From NCBI GenBank assembly GCA_016124935.1, contig WGMS01000007.1:62001-126000 (forward strand): a stretch of DNA of 64,000 bases. The letters run 5' to 3'. Position 1 is the first letter of the stretch, and every line of letters starts with the position of its first letter. Below the pieces are notes generated by a model that saw only the letters and a list, made by a program, of their open reading frames with translations, was not told the origin of the DNA and did no database searches. Both the position numbers and the translations under genes were made by a program. Origin of the DNA: a bacterium (GTDB taxonomy: Bacteria; Cyanobacteriota; Vampirovibrionia; Obscuribacterales; Obscuribacteraceae). Of this stretch, positions 25,153 through 33,453 are shown in pieces.

Positions 25153-25851
25153 ATGCCTGAAGAACCCAGAAGCCTATCCACCTCACAGCTCTCTCTTCCC
25201 GTGCCGGATGAGCTCAAGGATACGGTTACCCTTACCTCGGTCAGCGCATTTACCGAATTCCTCTCCACCTTCATCAGTCCGGTGGCAAACTGGGCAAGGT
25301 CGAGAGCGGTATGGCCTCTTACTTTCGGTACATCGTGCTGCGCCATCGAAATGATGAGCGTCGGAATGTCGAAGTACGACATATCTCGTTTCGGTTCAGA
25401 GGTTTTCCGTGCCACACCCAGGCAAGCCGATCTCATTCTCACTGCTGGAACCATCACCAGAAAAATGGCTCCGGCTTTGATAACTCTTTATGAACAGCTT
25501 CCCGAGCCCAAGTATGTAATCGCCATGGGCGCGTGCACCGTCACCGGCGGCATGTTCAATGACTCGTACTCCGTGGTGCAGGGCGTCGACCGGATCATTC
25601 CTGTCGATGTCTACCTACCTGGATGTCCTCCCCGTCCGGAAGCGATTCTCGATGCGCTTATCAAATTGCAAGAAAAGATTCGTACCGAAACCTGTGCCAA
25701 ACGCGCCGCCAGAGCTTATCCCCAGCGTGCCGTTCGTTTTGTCGATTACGACACAGGGCTTCCCATGGAAGATTTGATCGATGAAGTGAAGATGGAGAAT
25801 CTCCAGTCCGTAATCGAAAGCAGCCCGGCCCCATCCGAGGGCGGTAACTGA
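25153..25851 (+). CDS. nuoB: Complex I subunit B (N2 cluster subunit)
   Basis: NuoB carries the terminal iron-sulfur cluster N2, which passes electrons to quinone. The 232-residue product has all four ligands in context: [11 protein letters not shown] (tandem Cys), [11 protein letters not shown] and [21 protein letters not shown]-terminal (about 40 residues) and C-terminal (about 45 residues) flanks are longer than in minimal NuoB and look less conserved. The ATG is 6 bp after nuoA, with GGGAG in the nuoA stop region acting as ribosome site. Confidence 0.97.
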   Translation: MPEEPRSLSTSQLSLPVPDELKDTVTLTSVSAFTEFLSTFISPVANWARSRAVWPLTFGTSCCAIEMMSVGMSKYDISRFGSEVFRATPRQADLILTAGTITRKMAPALITLYEQLPEPKYVIAMGACTVTGGMFNDSYSVVQGVDRIIPVDVYLPGCPPRPEAILDALIKLQEKIRTETCAKRAARAYPQRAVRFVDYDTGLPMEDLIDEVKMENLQSVIESSPAPSEGGN

Positions 25852-25869
25852 TAGAGGAAATATAAACAA

Positions 25870-26427
25870 ATGGCAGAAGAGAAAGAGAAGAGTATCGAGA
25901 AGATTGTCGAAGCACCGCCTGAGATAGGGCGCTTCGGTCAGTTTTTGAAAGAGCACGGCATCGCTTCCGAGAAGCTTCCCGACGCTGCCGGTGGTATCGA
26001 AGTCATCAGTCTGGATGCCAAAAATTTGCAGTCGGCTCTAAAGATCCTGCGTAGCAGCGAAGAAACCAAGCTGGATCTTCTTATCACTGTATCCGGAGTG
26101 GACTCCCGTCAGAGTGGCGGAACCTTCGATTCGGTTTATCACCTCTGGTCCTACGATAATTTGAACGAACTGGTAATAAAAGTAAAAATCAAAGCCGATG
26201 AGGTCGAAGAAGATTCTCTACCGGCGGTGCCTTCAATCACCAATATGTGGCCTGCCGCCAACTGGCACGAAAGAGAGACTTACGATTTGGTCGGAATCAA
26301 ATATCTCGGTCATCCCTATCCCCGCCGGATCCTCAATCCATGGGATTGGGACGGTCATCCGCTGCGTCACGATTATGTCCAGATTGTCGACGCTCTAAAC
26401 GACAAAAACCCTCATTCCTTCCGGTAA
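25870..26427 (+). CDS. nuoC: Complex I subunit C (30 kDa)
   Basis: This peripheral-arm subunit is recognised by the C-terminal 30-kDa signature NWHERETYDLVGIKYLGHPY followed by RRILNPWDWDGHPLRHDY. The N-terminal part is a divergent alpha/beta domain with a charged leader. NuoC and NuoD are separate proteins here, not fused. AGAGGAAA lies about nine bases before the ATG, and nuoB ends 18 bp upstream. Confidence 0.95.
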   Translation: MAEEKEKSIEKIVEAPPEIGRFGQFLKEHGIASEKLPDAAGGIEVISLDAKNLQSALKILRSSEETKLDLLITVSGVDSRQSGGTFDSVYHLWSYDNLNELVIKVKIKADEVEEDSLPAVPSITNMWPAANWHERETYDLVGIKYLGHPYPRRILNPWDWDGHPLRHDYVQIVDALNDKNPHSFR

Positions 26428-26447
26428 AACACCAAGGTCCTTTGATA

Positions 26448-27587
26448 ATGTCCACAGAGATCAAATCCACAGAACTGAAAACCGATGAGATGATCATCAA
26501 CATGGGTCCGCAGCACCCGGCCACCCACGGGGTGCTTAGAATGCTGCTCACCCTCGATGGTGAATTCGTTAAGCATGCCGAGCCGGTAATCGGACACTTG
26601 CACCGTGCCCAGGAGTGGCAGGGTCAGAACCGCACCTGGTTTCAGTATCAAGCGCTTATCGACAGGGTAGACTATCTCTCCGGTATGTTCACCTCCTGGG
26701 CCATGGCTCGCTCTTGCGAAGTCCTCGATGAATGCGAGGTGCCTGAAAGAGCTGAGTATCTGCGGGTAATGGTATCGGAGATGAACCGTATCTCTTCTCA
26801 CTTGCTCTGGCTGGGCACATATCTAATCGACCTAGGCGCCATGTTCGGTTTCCCGTTCTATCCTTTCCGGGAAAGAGAAAAGCTTCTCGATCTTTTCGAG
26901 GAGATTGCCGGTCAAAGGATGATGTTCAACTATATAAGGATCGGTGGAGTACAGAGAGCTCCCAACGATGCCTGGCTTAAAAGGCTTAAGGCTTTCACCG
27001 AAGAGTTTGAGGATCGCGTTGATGAATACGAAGCAATCGTCACGGAAAATCCGATCTTCTTAAAGCGTACCAAAGAGATAGGCATACTTCCTCTCAGTCT
27101 GGCAAAACAATATGGCGTCACCGGACCCTCCATTCGGGCTTCGGGTACCGACATGGATTTGAGAAAGACCAAGCCTTACTCTGTATATCCCAAGCTTGAA
27201 TTCGATGTGCACTGGCTTGACAAGCCGGAAGGCGGCGATACTTGGGATCGTTATATCCTTCGTATCCGCGAGATGCGTGAGTCCAACAAAATTATCAAAC
27301 AGTGCCTCGATATGCTACCCACCGAAGGTGAACTCTCAGGCAAAAAACAGAACGCAGGACTTCGGGTCAAAGCCGGTGAGGCCTTCTCTTCAGTGGAGTC
27401 TCCCCGGGGTATTCTTGGATGTTACGTGATCTCCGACGGTAAAGACAAAGCGATTCGCTTCCGCTGGAGGAATCCTTCTTTCTGCAATCTCTCCGTTCTA
27501 TCGGAGCTTCTGGTCGGATCGCCTATTGCAGATATCATGGCTATTTTCGGTTCCGTCGATGTCATCCTTCCGGATGTCGACCGCTAG
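26448..27587 (+). CDS. nuoD: Complex I subunit D (49 kDa)
   Basis: NuoD forms the quinone pocket together with NuoB. The 379-residue product from ATG 26448 shows NMGPQHPATHGVLRMLLTLD near the start (the His at the quinone headgroup), IGHLHRAQEW (the usual G..HRG..K position), YLSGMFTSWAMARSCEVL, MVSEMNRISSHLLWLGTYL, TGPSIRASG, and the C-terminal VESPRGILGCYVISDG and GSVDVILPDVDR. The longer frame back to 26247 overlaps nuoC and is not coding. AAGGT lies upstream of the ATG, 20 bp after nuoC. Confidence 0.97.
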   Translation: MSTEIKSTELKTDEMIINMGPQHPATHGVLRMLLTLDGEFVKHAEPVIGHLHRAQEWQGQNRTWFQYQALIDRVDYLSGMFTSWAMARSCEVLDECEVPERAEYLRVMVSEMNRISSHLLWLGTYLIDLGAMFGFPFYPFREREKLLDLFEEIAGQRMMFNYIRIGGVQRAPNDAWLKRLKAFTEEFEDRVDEYEAIVTENPIFLKRTKEIGILPLSLAKQYGVTGPSIRASGTDMDLRKTKPYSVYPKLEFDVHWLDKPEGGDTWDRYILRIREMRESNKIIKQCLDMLPTEGELSGKKQNAGLRVKAGEAFSSVESPRGILGCYVISDGKDKAIRFRWRNPSFCNLSVLSELLVGSPIADIMAIFGSVDVILPDVDR

Positions 27588-27649
27588 ATGTAGATTGCTA
27601 AAGGTTATCGTTGAATTTGGTGCACATAGAGGGTAGTGAGTAAGCGGAT

Positions 27650-29059
27650 ATGAACGCAGCAGAGATATACAAATTGTCGAGACTGGCAATCTTCTGGTTG
27701 TCGGTTACCTTCGGCGCCGTCTGGGTAGCCTGCTGGGGAGTGGGAGTCTTCATCCCTTCTCTAATCACCGGCAAGATGCCCTTCTTGCTTCAGGTGGACA
27801 ATCCCAGCACCACTGTCGTTTTCATAGCAGACTTACTAAGATCCCTGACACCAATCCTTTCGCTTCTTGTATTCATTCCCATCAACGCGATGTTCATGGT
27901 TCTTTTCGAGAGACGATCGCTTGCCCTGTTCACTGTGCGGATGGGTCCCAACCGGCATGGTTTTGATGGGCTTGCTCAAACAGCCGCCGATGCCGTCAAG
28001 CTTCTATTTAAAGAAGACATCACTCCCCGTGGTGCCGATGCATTCATGTTTACTCTGGCGCCTATTATATTCTTCGCTCCTTCTATTTTTGGTGCGCTAC
28101 CTTTATTGGCGGCGGTCACAAACAATCACGATCTTTTTAAAGTCGCCAATTTGCCCACCGGAATTTTTTACATCCTTGCCGCTGCTTCTATTCCTGTAGT
28201 CGCTCTGGTAATGGCGGGTTGGGCCAGCAACAATAAGTACTCCCTGGTCGGAGGACTGAGGAGCGCCGCCCAGGCCATCAGCTATGAAATTCCTCTGGTA
28301 CTCTCCCTGGTGACTATGTGCTTGCTTGCCGGAACCCTCGATGTCGTCGAGATTGTGGAGCAACAGAAGGGCGGCATTCTCAACTGGAATATCTTGGGTG
28401 GAGGGGCGCTCTCAGGATACGACAAACTGGCTCCGTACTGGCTCAATCTGGTAGATACCAGCTTCGACACCAGTGCCATGTTCGGTCAGTTCTACCCTGT
28501 ACCGTGGTTGTCCAGCATCATGGCTTTCGTTCTGGTGATTTGCACGGTCCTCCTGTTTGGGCTCTACTTAACGGGCGCCTGCGCCGAGATCAACCGGATC
28601 CCTTTCGACCTTCCCGAGGCGGAATCGGAACTGGTGAGCGGCTATAACACCGAGTACAGTGGTATCAAATTCGCCATCTTCTTCCTGGCTGAATTTACCA
28701 ACCTTTTTGTAGTATCCAGCATTGCTACGGTTATGTTTCTGGGCGGCGGTGACAACCCCATTCCCAAGTGGATATTAGATCGCCTGCCGCTGGAGCCGAT
28801 TTCCAACGCGCTGGGTTCTTTGCTTTCCCCGCTGATCAAAGACTTGATGTTTATCGATCCGGCTACTTTCTGGGCAGCCTTCTGGGTGATTGTAAAAGTC
28901 TATTCGATCGTATTTTTCGCGATTCTCGTCCGGGGTACCCTGCCTCGATTCAGAATCGATCAATTGATGGATTTCGGCTGGAAGCGACTTATACCGCTTG
29001 CTCTGATCCTCTTTGTGGTAGTTGTATTCGCTAGAACCTGGGTGGTTTGCCATGGCTAA
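27650..29059 (+). CDS. nuoH: Complex I subunit H, enlarged
   Basis: NuoH joins the membrane and peripheral arms and forms the quinone entry channel. Diagnostic stretches are FERRSLALFTVRMGPNRHG, LLFKEDITPRGAD, AAQAISYEIPLVLSLVT, AEINRIPFDLPEAESELVSG (hallmark) and SGIKFAIFFLAEFTNLFVVS. At 469 residues it is well above the usual 320-380. The excess lies in the first loop after TM1, in an insert at about 235-280 (GGILNWNILGGGALSGYDKL and following) and in one near 380-410 ahead of the last helices. The gene overlaps nuoI by 8 bp. Confidence 0.96.
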   Translation: MNAAEIYKLSRLAIFWLSVTFGAVWVACWGVGVFIPSLITGKMPFLLQVDNPSTTVVFIADLLRSLTPILSLLVFIPINAMFMVLFERRSLALFTVRMGPNRHGFDGLAQTAADAVKLLFKEDITPRGADAFMFTLAPIIFFAPSIFGALPLLAAVTNNHDLFKVANLPTGIFYILAAASIPVVALVMAGWASNNKYSLVGGLRSAAQAISYEIPLVLSLVTMCLLAGTLDVVEIVEQQKGGILNWNILGGGALSGYDKLAPYWLNLVDTSFDTSAMFGQFYPVPWLSSIMAFVLVICTVLLFGLYLTGACAEINRIPFDLPEAESELVSGYNTEYSGIKFAIFFLAEFTNLFVVSSIATVMFLGGGDNPIPKWILDRLPLEPISNALGSLLSPLIKDLMFIDPATFWAAFWVIVKVYSIVFFAILVRGTLPRFRIDQLMDFGWKRLIPLALILFVVVVFARTWVVCHG

Positions 29060-29969
29060 CTTGTTAGATAGAGCTGTAGAAAGTTTCAAGAGGGTTGGTG
29101 AAGGTCTCAAGACCGTGTTCATGCACTCTTTCCGGGAGCCGACGACCCAAGAATATCCTGAGAAGATTCAGGATCTGGCTCCTCACTTCCGCGGTAGACT
29201 GGCTCTGGCTGTCAACCCGGATACAGGAGATCACCTCTGCATCTCCTGCAGGCAGTGCGAGCGTGTCTGTCCCGACAAATGTATAGAGATCACCGCTCAC
29301 AAAAGCCCCGAGACCAACAAGCTAGAGTTGATAGATTTCAAAATCGATCACGGACTCTGCATGTTCTGCGGTCTTTGCACCGAAGTCTGTCCAACGACTT
29401 GCATAATCAATACCAACGATTTCGAAATGGCAGATTATTCCAGAGAGTCTCTTATCTACGACATCAAACGACTGACCCTCACCCAGGATGAGTCGACCTA
29501 TTATTTCGATAAGAAAGAGCTTCCCCGACCGAAGCCGAAAGCCGCTGCCAAACCGGCCGCCGCAGCTGGAGCTGCCGGAGCCGCTGCCAAATCGGCCGCC
29601 GCCGGTGGAGACGCCGCCGCCAAGGCTGCCGCCGCCAAAGCCGCCGCCGCCAAAGCCGCCGCCGCTAAGGCTGCTGCCGCCAAAGCCGCCGCTGCTAAAA
29701 CTGATGACGGTGAAACCAAAGCTGAGCCCAAAGCAGAGTCTAAATCTGAGGAAAAGGCGGCGGAGCCAAAAGCTGACGCCGAAGCCGCCAAGAAAGATGT
29801 GGTAGAAGCTAAGACCGAAGATATAACGGCGGAGCCAAAAGCTGACGCCGAAGCCGCCAAGAAAGATGTGGTAGAAGCTAAGACCGAAGATAAAGCGGCG
29901 GAGGCTCCAGAAAAAGACGCCAAGAAAGATGTAAAAGAAGCTAAAGCCGACGAAAAGGATCCGGAGTAA
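29052..29969 (+). CDS. nuoI: Complex I subunit I (2x[4Fe-4S]) with long Ala/Lys-rich tail
   Basis: NuoI carries clusters N6a and N6b. The ferredoxin-like core (residues 1-150) has CISCRQCERVCP and CMFCGLCTEVCP, each a CxxCxxCxxxCP motif, plus PHFRGRLALAVN ahead of the first motif. The protein then continues for about 150 residues that no ordinary NuoI has: an Ala-rich segment with five KAAAA-type units, then acidic/basic Lys-Glu-Ala repeats including a perfect 23-residue duplication (DNA repeats at 29625-29699 and 29758-29892). The reading frame is intact and nuoJ follows 4 bp later, so the tail is translated. The ATG at 29052 is inside the nuoH end; an upstream in-frame start is not needed. 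Confidence 0.95.
   Translation: MANLLDRAVESFKRVGEGLKTVFMHSFREPTTQEYPEKIQDLAPHFRGRLALAVNPDTGDHLCISCRQCERVCPDKCIEITAHKSPETNKLELIDFKIDHGLCMFCGLCTEVCPTTCIINTNDFEMADYSRESLIYDIKRLTLTQDESTYYFDKKELPRPKPKAAAKPAAAAGAAGAAAKSAAAGGDAAAKAAAAKAAAAKAAAAKAAAAKAAAAKTDDGETKAEPKAESKSEEKAAEPKADAEAAKKDVVEAKTEDITAEPKADAEAAKKDVVEAKTEDKAAEAPEKDAKKDVKEAKADEKDPE
29625..29699 (+). repeat. Five 15-bp repeats coding Ala4-Lys in nuoI
   Basis: Five tandem 15-base units of the type GCYGCYGCCGCCAAR follow each other in frame, with only third-position changes. They encode a helical Ala/Lys tract like those of H1-type histone tails and linker helices. Confidence 0.9.
29758..29892 (+). repeat. Two identical 66-bp direct repeats (69-bp period) in nuoI
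   Basis: Positions 29758-29823 and 29827-29892 read identically by eye and are in frame (period 23 codons; core EPKADAEAAKKDVVEAK). Exact identity even at third positions indicates a recent duplication. Confidence 0.9.
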
Positions 29970-29973
29970 GGTT

Positions 29974-30597
29974 ATGGAATTTGTCAACGTTCAGGAACTG
30001 GTATCGACGGGAGTGGCTGAAGCTCTGGCATTCTATTTTATTGCCGCTCTGGCTATAACCCTATCGATAGGGGTAATCAGCGACAAGAATGTCATCCGCG
30101 CCGGTTTTCTTCTAATAGGAGTCTTTGGAGGAATCTCCGGACTCTTCTTCTTGCTCCAGGCTCAATTCATAGCTCTGGCTCAGGTAATGATTTATGCGGT
30201 GGGGATCACACTTGTTGTCGTAATCGCGCTCATGCTCACCAATCCCCGCCTTCAGAATGAAGAGGCGGAGGAAGAAGCAATCGCCTCTTCCGAGCCGGCT
30301 CTTTTGAAGTTTCTCGATTCTATTCGCAACGGATTCCCTGGTCTGGTTGCATGGATAGCTTTTGTGACCGTGTATATGGCGATACGCTCAGAGCACTGGG
30401 AGCAGTCGACGCAAACAATCGGTGAGGACAATATCGCAGTGATTGGAAGGGCTCTCACCACCGACTATTCGCTGCCTTTTGAATTCGCTTCGGTATTATT
30501 GCTTGCCGCTCTCATCGGCGCAATCATGCTGGCGAAGGCAGAGAAAGTAGAAGACACAGATACACCCAGAGAGGGAATTGAAAGTGGAAGCAACTAG
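29974..30597 (+). CDS. nuoJ: Complex I subunit J
   Basis: The 207-residue membrane subunit has five hydrophobic segments: EALAFYFIAALAITLSIGVI, AGFLLIGVFGGISGLFFLLQ, AQVMIYAVGITLVVVIALML (TM3, with the conserved VMIYAV.i..l..f.iML pattern), LVAWIAFVTVYMAI and FASVLLLAALIGAIMLAK (conserved TM5). AAGG lies just ahead of the ATG. The 3' end overlaps the start of the nuoK frame by 14-20 bp. Confidence 0.93.
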   Translation: MEFVNVQELVSTGVAEALAFYFIAALAITLSIGVISDKNVIRAGFLLIGVFGGISGLFFLLQAQFIALAQVMIYAVGITLVVVIALMLTNPRLQNEEAEEEAIASSEPALLKFLDSIRNGFPGLVAWIAFVTVYMAIRSEHWEQSTQTIGEDNIAVIGRALTTDYSLPFEFASVLLLAALIGAIMLAKAEKVEDTDTPREGIESGSN

Positions 30598-31168
30598 TTC
30601 CGTAGAGACGCGGTCGGATTTCACCCGCTTCATAGCCACCTTTATATATGCGGTTATCGTCGCTGCCGGTGTCGCGATTGTCTTCGCTAAAACAACCTCT
30701 CCGGGTGGTGCCCGGCAGATGATGAGTATCGATCTCGACATATGGCTGTTTGCAGGCATCACCGTGGCCGGTATTGCACTCAGATACTTCTTCGCGGCAT
30801 ATTCAGAAGCGGTGAAAGTGATCGCCTGTCTGGGCGGCTTTTTGATCTTCACCATCGGTCATGATCCGATGACCCGTTACCTTACTTTGAGTGCATTGCT
30901 TTTCGCCATAGGCATGTACGGTATGGTCAAATCAAGAAACGCCGTTCGTGTTCTCATGTCGATAGAACTCATGTTGAACGCCGTCAACATCAATTTGATC
31001 ACGTTTGCCCGGTATGTCGATCCGGCCGGAGTCAAAGGTCATCTATTCGCCATATTCATTCTCACCGTGGCTGCAGCTGAAGCGGCAGTAGGTCTTGCTA
31101 TCGTTCTTTCGATCTATCGAAATCTTGCCACGGTCGATATGGATCGTTTCAATTTGCTGCGCTGGTAG
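30584..31168 (+). CDS. nuoK: Complex I subunit K with an extra N-terminal membrane domain
   Basis: The last 100 residues (from the Met coded at 30869) are a complete NuoK: LTLSALLFAIGMYGMVKSRN, VLMSIELMLNAVNINLITFA with the conserved membrane Glu, and FAIFILTVAAAEAAVGLAIV with the second conserved Glu. Ahead of it the same frame continues for 95 codons with three more hydrophobic segments (FIATFIYAVIVAAGVAIVFA, LWLF-like LDIWLFAGITVAGIALRY, VIACLGGFLIFTIG). GTG 30584 lies eight bases after GAGGG, while ATG 30869 has no clear ribosome site, so the extended protein is preferred. The extension is not part of any NuoK I know. It is the last nuo gene here. Confidence 0.9.
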   Translation: MEATSSVETRSDFTRFIATFIYAVIVAAGVAIVFAKTTSPGGARQMMSIDLDIWLFAGITVAGIALRYFFAAYSEAVKVIACLGGFLIFTIGHDPMTRYLTLSALLFAIGMYGMVKSRNAVRVLMSIELMLNAVNINLITFARYVDPAGVKGHLFAIFILTVAAAEAAVGLAIVLSIYRNLATVDMDRFNLLRW

Positions 31169-31189
31169 GCGTAGAACCAACTTTAGATT

Positions 31190-32647
31190 CTATTTGAGCG
31201 CTTGCTTGAGAAAGCCGAGGGCCCAGTCGTGGAGCTGATTCCAGCCGATGACATGACGCATCGATGTCATCCGCCGGCGCTTCTCTTCGACAGCCATGTT
31301 GATTGCCTTGTTCAGGGCATTAGAGATTTCAGACGGTGAACGAGGATCGACCACCAGGGCTCCCTGGCTCAGCTCGGCGGCACAGCCTGCGTTCTTGCTG
31401 ACAATCAATACTCCCTGTTCGTCCTGTCTGCAGGCGACGAATTCCTTGGCTATTAAATTGAGTCCATCTCGTATCGAATTGACAGTGAGAATATCGGCAG
31501 CCTGATACCAGGCGGCAAGCTCTTCTATCGATAACTTCGAGTCGAGATGAAGAATTGGTGTCCATCCGTCTGCCGAGAAGCGTTCGTTGATCTCTTTAAT
31601 CTTGTTAAGGGCTTGCTCGGCATACCGCGAGTAGACCTCTTCGTCGGATTGCGGGGGCTGGGCTATCTGGACATAATGAAATCGCCGATGCATCTCCGGA
31701 GCGACGGTGAGGAAGTACTCTATGCCATGCAATTTTTCGAGTACACCTTTGGAATAGTCGAGCCTGTCGATGCCAAGCACTATCTGGCTGGCAAGGCGAT
31801 GCTTGACTGCCAGGGCTTCGGCCATCGGTCGGACTAAATTGGCTATGTCTTTCCATCGATCCACATCTATGCCCAGGGGCATCACCGTGATCTGGGTGGT
31901 TCGACCGGCCATGCGGACGCGCATATTCATCTTATCAACCTGGATGTCAGGGAAGAGAATCTCGGCGGTATCCATGAAGTTGTGCGCGTATTCAGCGGTA
32001 TGGAAGCCCAGCAATCTGTTGGCGAGCAGACCTTCGATAATCTCCCGGGTGACCGGCGATGAGGCGATTGTTTCTGATTTAGGCCAGGGTACATGCCAGA
32101 ACTGGCAGACCAGAGTGCCACGGTCCGATGCGACATGGGGCGCGCTCAGGGCGAGCTGGTAGTCGTGCAACCACAACAGGGTAGGAAAGCTCTCGCCGGC
32201 GATGGTCTGGCTCTCGGCCGCTATCTGGGAGCAGAACTGTTTATAAGCCTGCCATTCGGCCGCCTCGAATTTGGCAAGCTCCGGCATGCCATGGAAGAGA
32301 GGCCAGAGATACTTGTCGCAAAATTTCTTGTGGCGAATCACGATATGGTCTGGTATCCGAGCCGTGTGAAACTCGAAGCAATCGTTCTTGCGCTGAGATT
32401 TGGCAGTGATATCGCCGGTGGTATTATCTTGGGCGATTTCGCCATCTTCTTGATTGACCGACAACCAGTGGATGCGAGTACCGATTCTTCTGGCGAGAGG
32501 CTCGAGACTGGAGGGCACCCCGCTATTTTTCCCGGAGCCGTTGTAAGAGAGCACCTTCAATGTCGGAAGATGCATCTCCAGGTCTTCTCTGGATTTGCCG
32601 GCTGCCAGGGGGTCGAGGTAGAGTTGCGGTACTGTAGTTTGCATCAT
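31190..32647 (-). CDS. otsA: GT20 glycosyltransferase, trehalose-6-phosphate synthase-like
   Basis: GT20 enzymes join a sugar nucleotide to glucose-6-phosphate (OtsA) or glycerol-3-phosphate (GgpS), making compatible solutes. The 485-residue product has LLWLHDYQLAL (family: vWvHDYHL), HVPWP, GLLANRLLGFHTAEYAHNF, ITVMPLGIDVDRW, VLGIDRLDYSKGVLEKL and VNSIRDGLNLIAKEFVACRQ (the DGMNLVxKEf motif with Leu for Met), then GALVVDP. No trehalose-phosphatase gene is adjacent, so trehalose versus glucosylglycerol cannot be settled. The start ATG at 32647 follows an AT-rich stretch and a TCT microsatellite. The gene is convergent with nuoK. Confidence 0.88.
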   Translation of the reverse strand: MMQTTVPQLYLDPLAAGKSREDLEMHLPTLKVLSYNGSGKNSGVPSSLEPLARRIGTRIHWLSVNQEDGEIAQDNTTGDITAKSQRKNDCFEFHTARIPDHIVIRHKKFCDKYLWPLFHGMPELAKFEAAEWQAYKQFCSQIAAESQTIAGESFPTLLWLHDYQLALSAPHVASDRGTLVCQFWHVPWPKSETIASSPVTREIIEGLLANRLLGFHTAEYAHNFMDTAEILFPDIQVDKMNMRVRMAGRTTQITVMPLGIDVDRWKDIANLVRPMAEALAVKHRLASQIVLGIDRLDYSKGVLEKLHGIEYFLTVAPEMHRRFHYVQIAQPPQSDEEVYSRYAEQALNKIKEINERFSADGWTPILHLDSKLSIEELAAWYQAADILTVNSIRDGLNLIAKEFVACRQDEQGVLIVSKNAGCAAELSQGALVVDPRSPSEISNALNKAINMAVEEKRRRMTSMRHVIGWNQLHDWALGFLKQALK

Positions 32648-32701
32648 ATCGGTTGTACTTCGTGATCGGTCGACTCGGTTATAAAAATTCGCCTATTGCT
32701 G

Positions 32702-32722
32702 TCTTCTTCTTCTTCTTCTTCT
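32702..32722. repeat. (TCT)7 microsatellite upstream of the GT20 gene
   Basis: Seven perfect TCT units lie 55-75 bp upstream of the GT20 start (AGA on its coding strand). A TATAAC box on that strand at about 32679-32684 would put the repeat at the -35 position, so slippage could alter promoter spacing. Confidence 0.6.
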
Positions 32723-32886
32723 GAAAGACTATGCGAACGCCCGGGAAGCAAGGTGTCCGGGATATCCCGAATGCTTCTCCGTTATTTTGTGTGTATATTC
32801 TATTAGAATTTCCTTTATAAAAGTAGAGTATATTTGCGCGGTAATCAAGTGGTTGCCGCCTGTCTAATCAGAACTTAAGATAAGAA

Positions 32887-33453
32887 TCAGTCCAGTAATC
32901 CGGGGGGCGGTGTAATCACCAGGTAGCCTTCGTCCGGTTCTACCACGGGTATCATCTCTTTTACGAAGGGCACCAGTCTTTTCTTGCCGGTATCCTTCAA
33001 CTCCACTTCCAGAAATTCTCCATCGGCGCCATAAATATCGACAATCTTTCCGATCTCGTTACCCTCTTTATCCCTGACGGAGAGCCCGATTAAGTCATCT
33101 ACCCACCACTGGTTCTCTTCCAGTTCGAGAAGCTGATCCGGTTGGGTGAAAAGTAGTTTATCTTTGAGGGCTTCGGCGGCGGTTCTATCTTCATAGCCGG
33201 ACAACCGGATGAAAAGAGTTCGGCCTTTGATCATGGCCGACTCGACTTTCCTTTCGGCGCCGGAGTCGTTGGGATTGCCTACCCTGACAGATTCTATCTC
33301 TATGAGAATTTCCGGACTGTTGGTGGAGGGCAGCACTTTCATCTCGCCTTTCAGTCCACGGAAACCGACCACCTTGCCGACAGTAAAACTGAAGGCATCC
33401 GGATCGGAGCCGTTGATACCATTAGTGGTGCTATTTGATTGGTTGGATTTCAT
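32887..33453 (-). CDS. rimM: Ribosome maturation factor RimM
   Basis: RimM binds S19 and helps mature the 30S head. The 188-residue product shows FTVGKVVGFRGLKGEMKVLP (family opening), SGYEDRTAAEALKDKLLF, WWVDDLIGLSVRD (start of the PRC-barrel half), EIGKIVDIYGADGEFLEVEL, LVPFVKEMIPVVEPDEGYLV and the final PPPGLLD. A Ser/Asn-rich N-terminal extension of about 20 residues is present. The ATG has GAGGTGCAGGAAG upstream and lies inside the end of ubiX (23-bp overlap). This gene pair is unusual because rimM normally travels with rpsP/trmD. Confidence 0.95.
   Translation of the reverse strand: MKSNQSNSTTNGINGSDPDAFSFTVGKVVGFRGLKGEMKVLPSTNSPEILIEIESVRVGNPNDSGAERKVESAMIKGRTLFIRLSGYEDRTAAEALKDKLLFTQPDQLLELEENQWWVDDLIGLSVRDKEGNEIGKIVDIYGADGEFLEVELKDTGKKRLVPFVKEMIPVVEPDEGYLVITPPPGLLD

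Noticed and set aside
26247-26447. Upstream extension of the nuoD frame
   Set aside because: It lies wholly inside nuoC in another frame; family N-terminus and ribosome site fit ATG 26448.
29322-29987. Minus-strand frame with repeats of FGLSFYHIFLGGFGVSF type
   Set aside because: It is the antisense reading of the repeated nuoI tail; the repeats in it simply mirror the nuoI DNA repeats.
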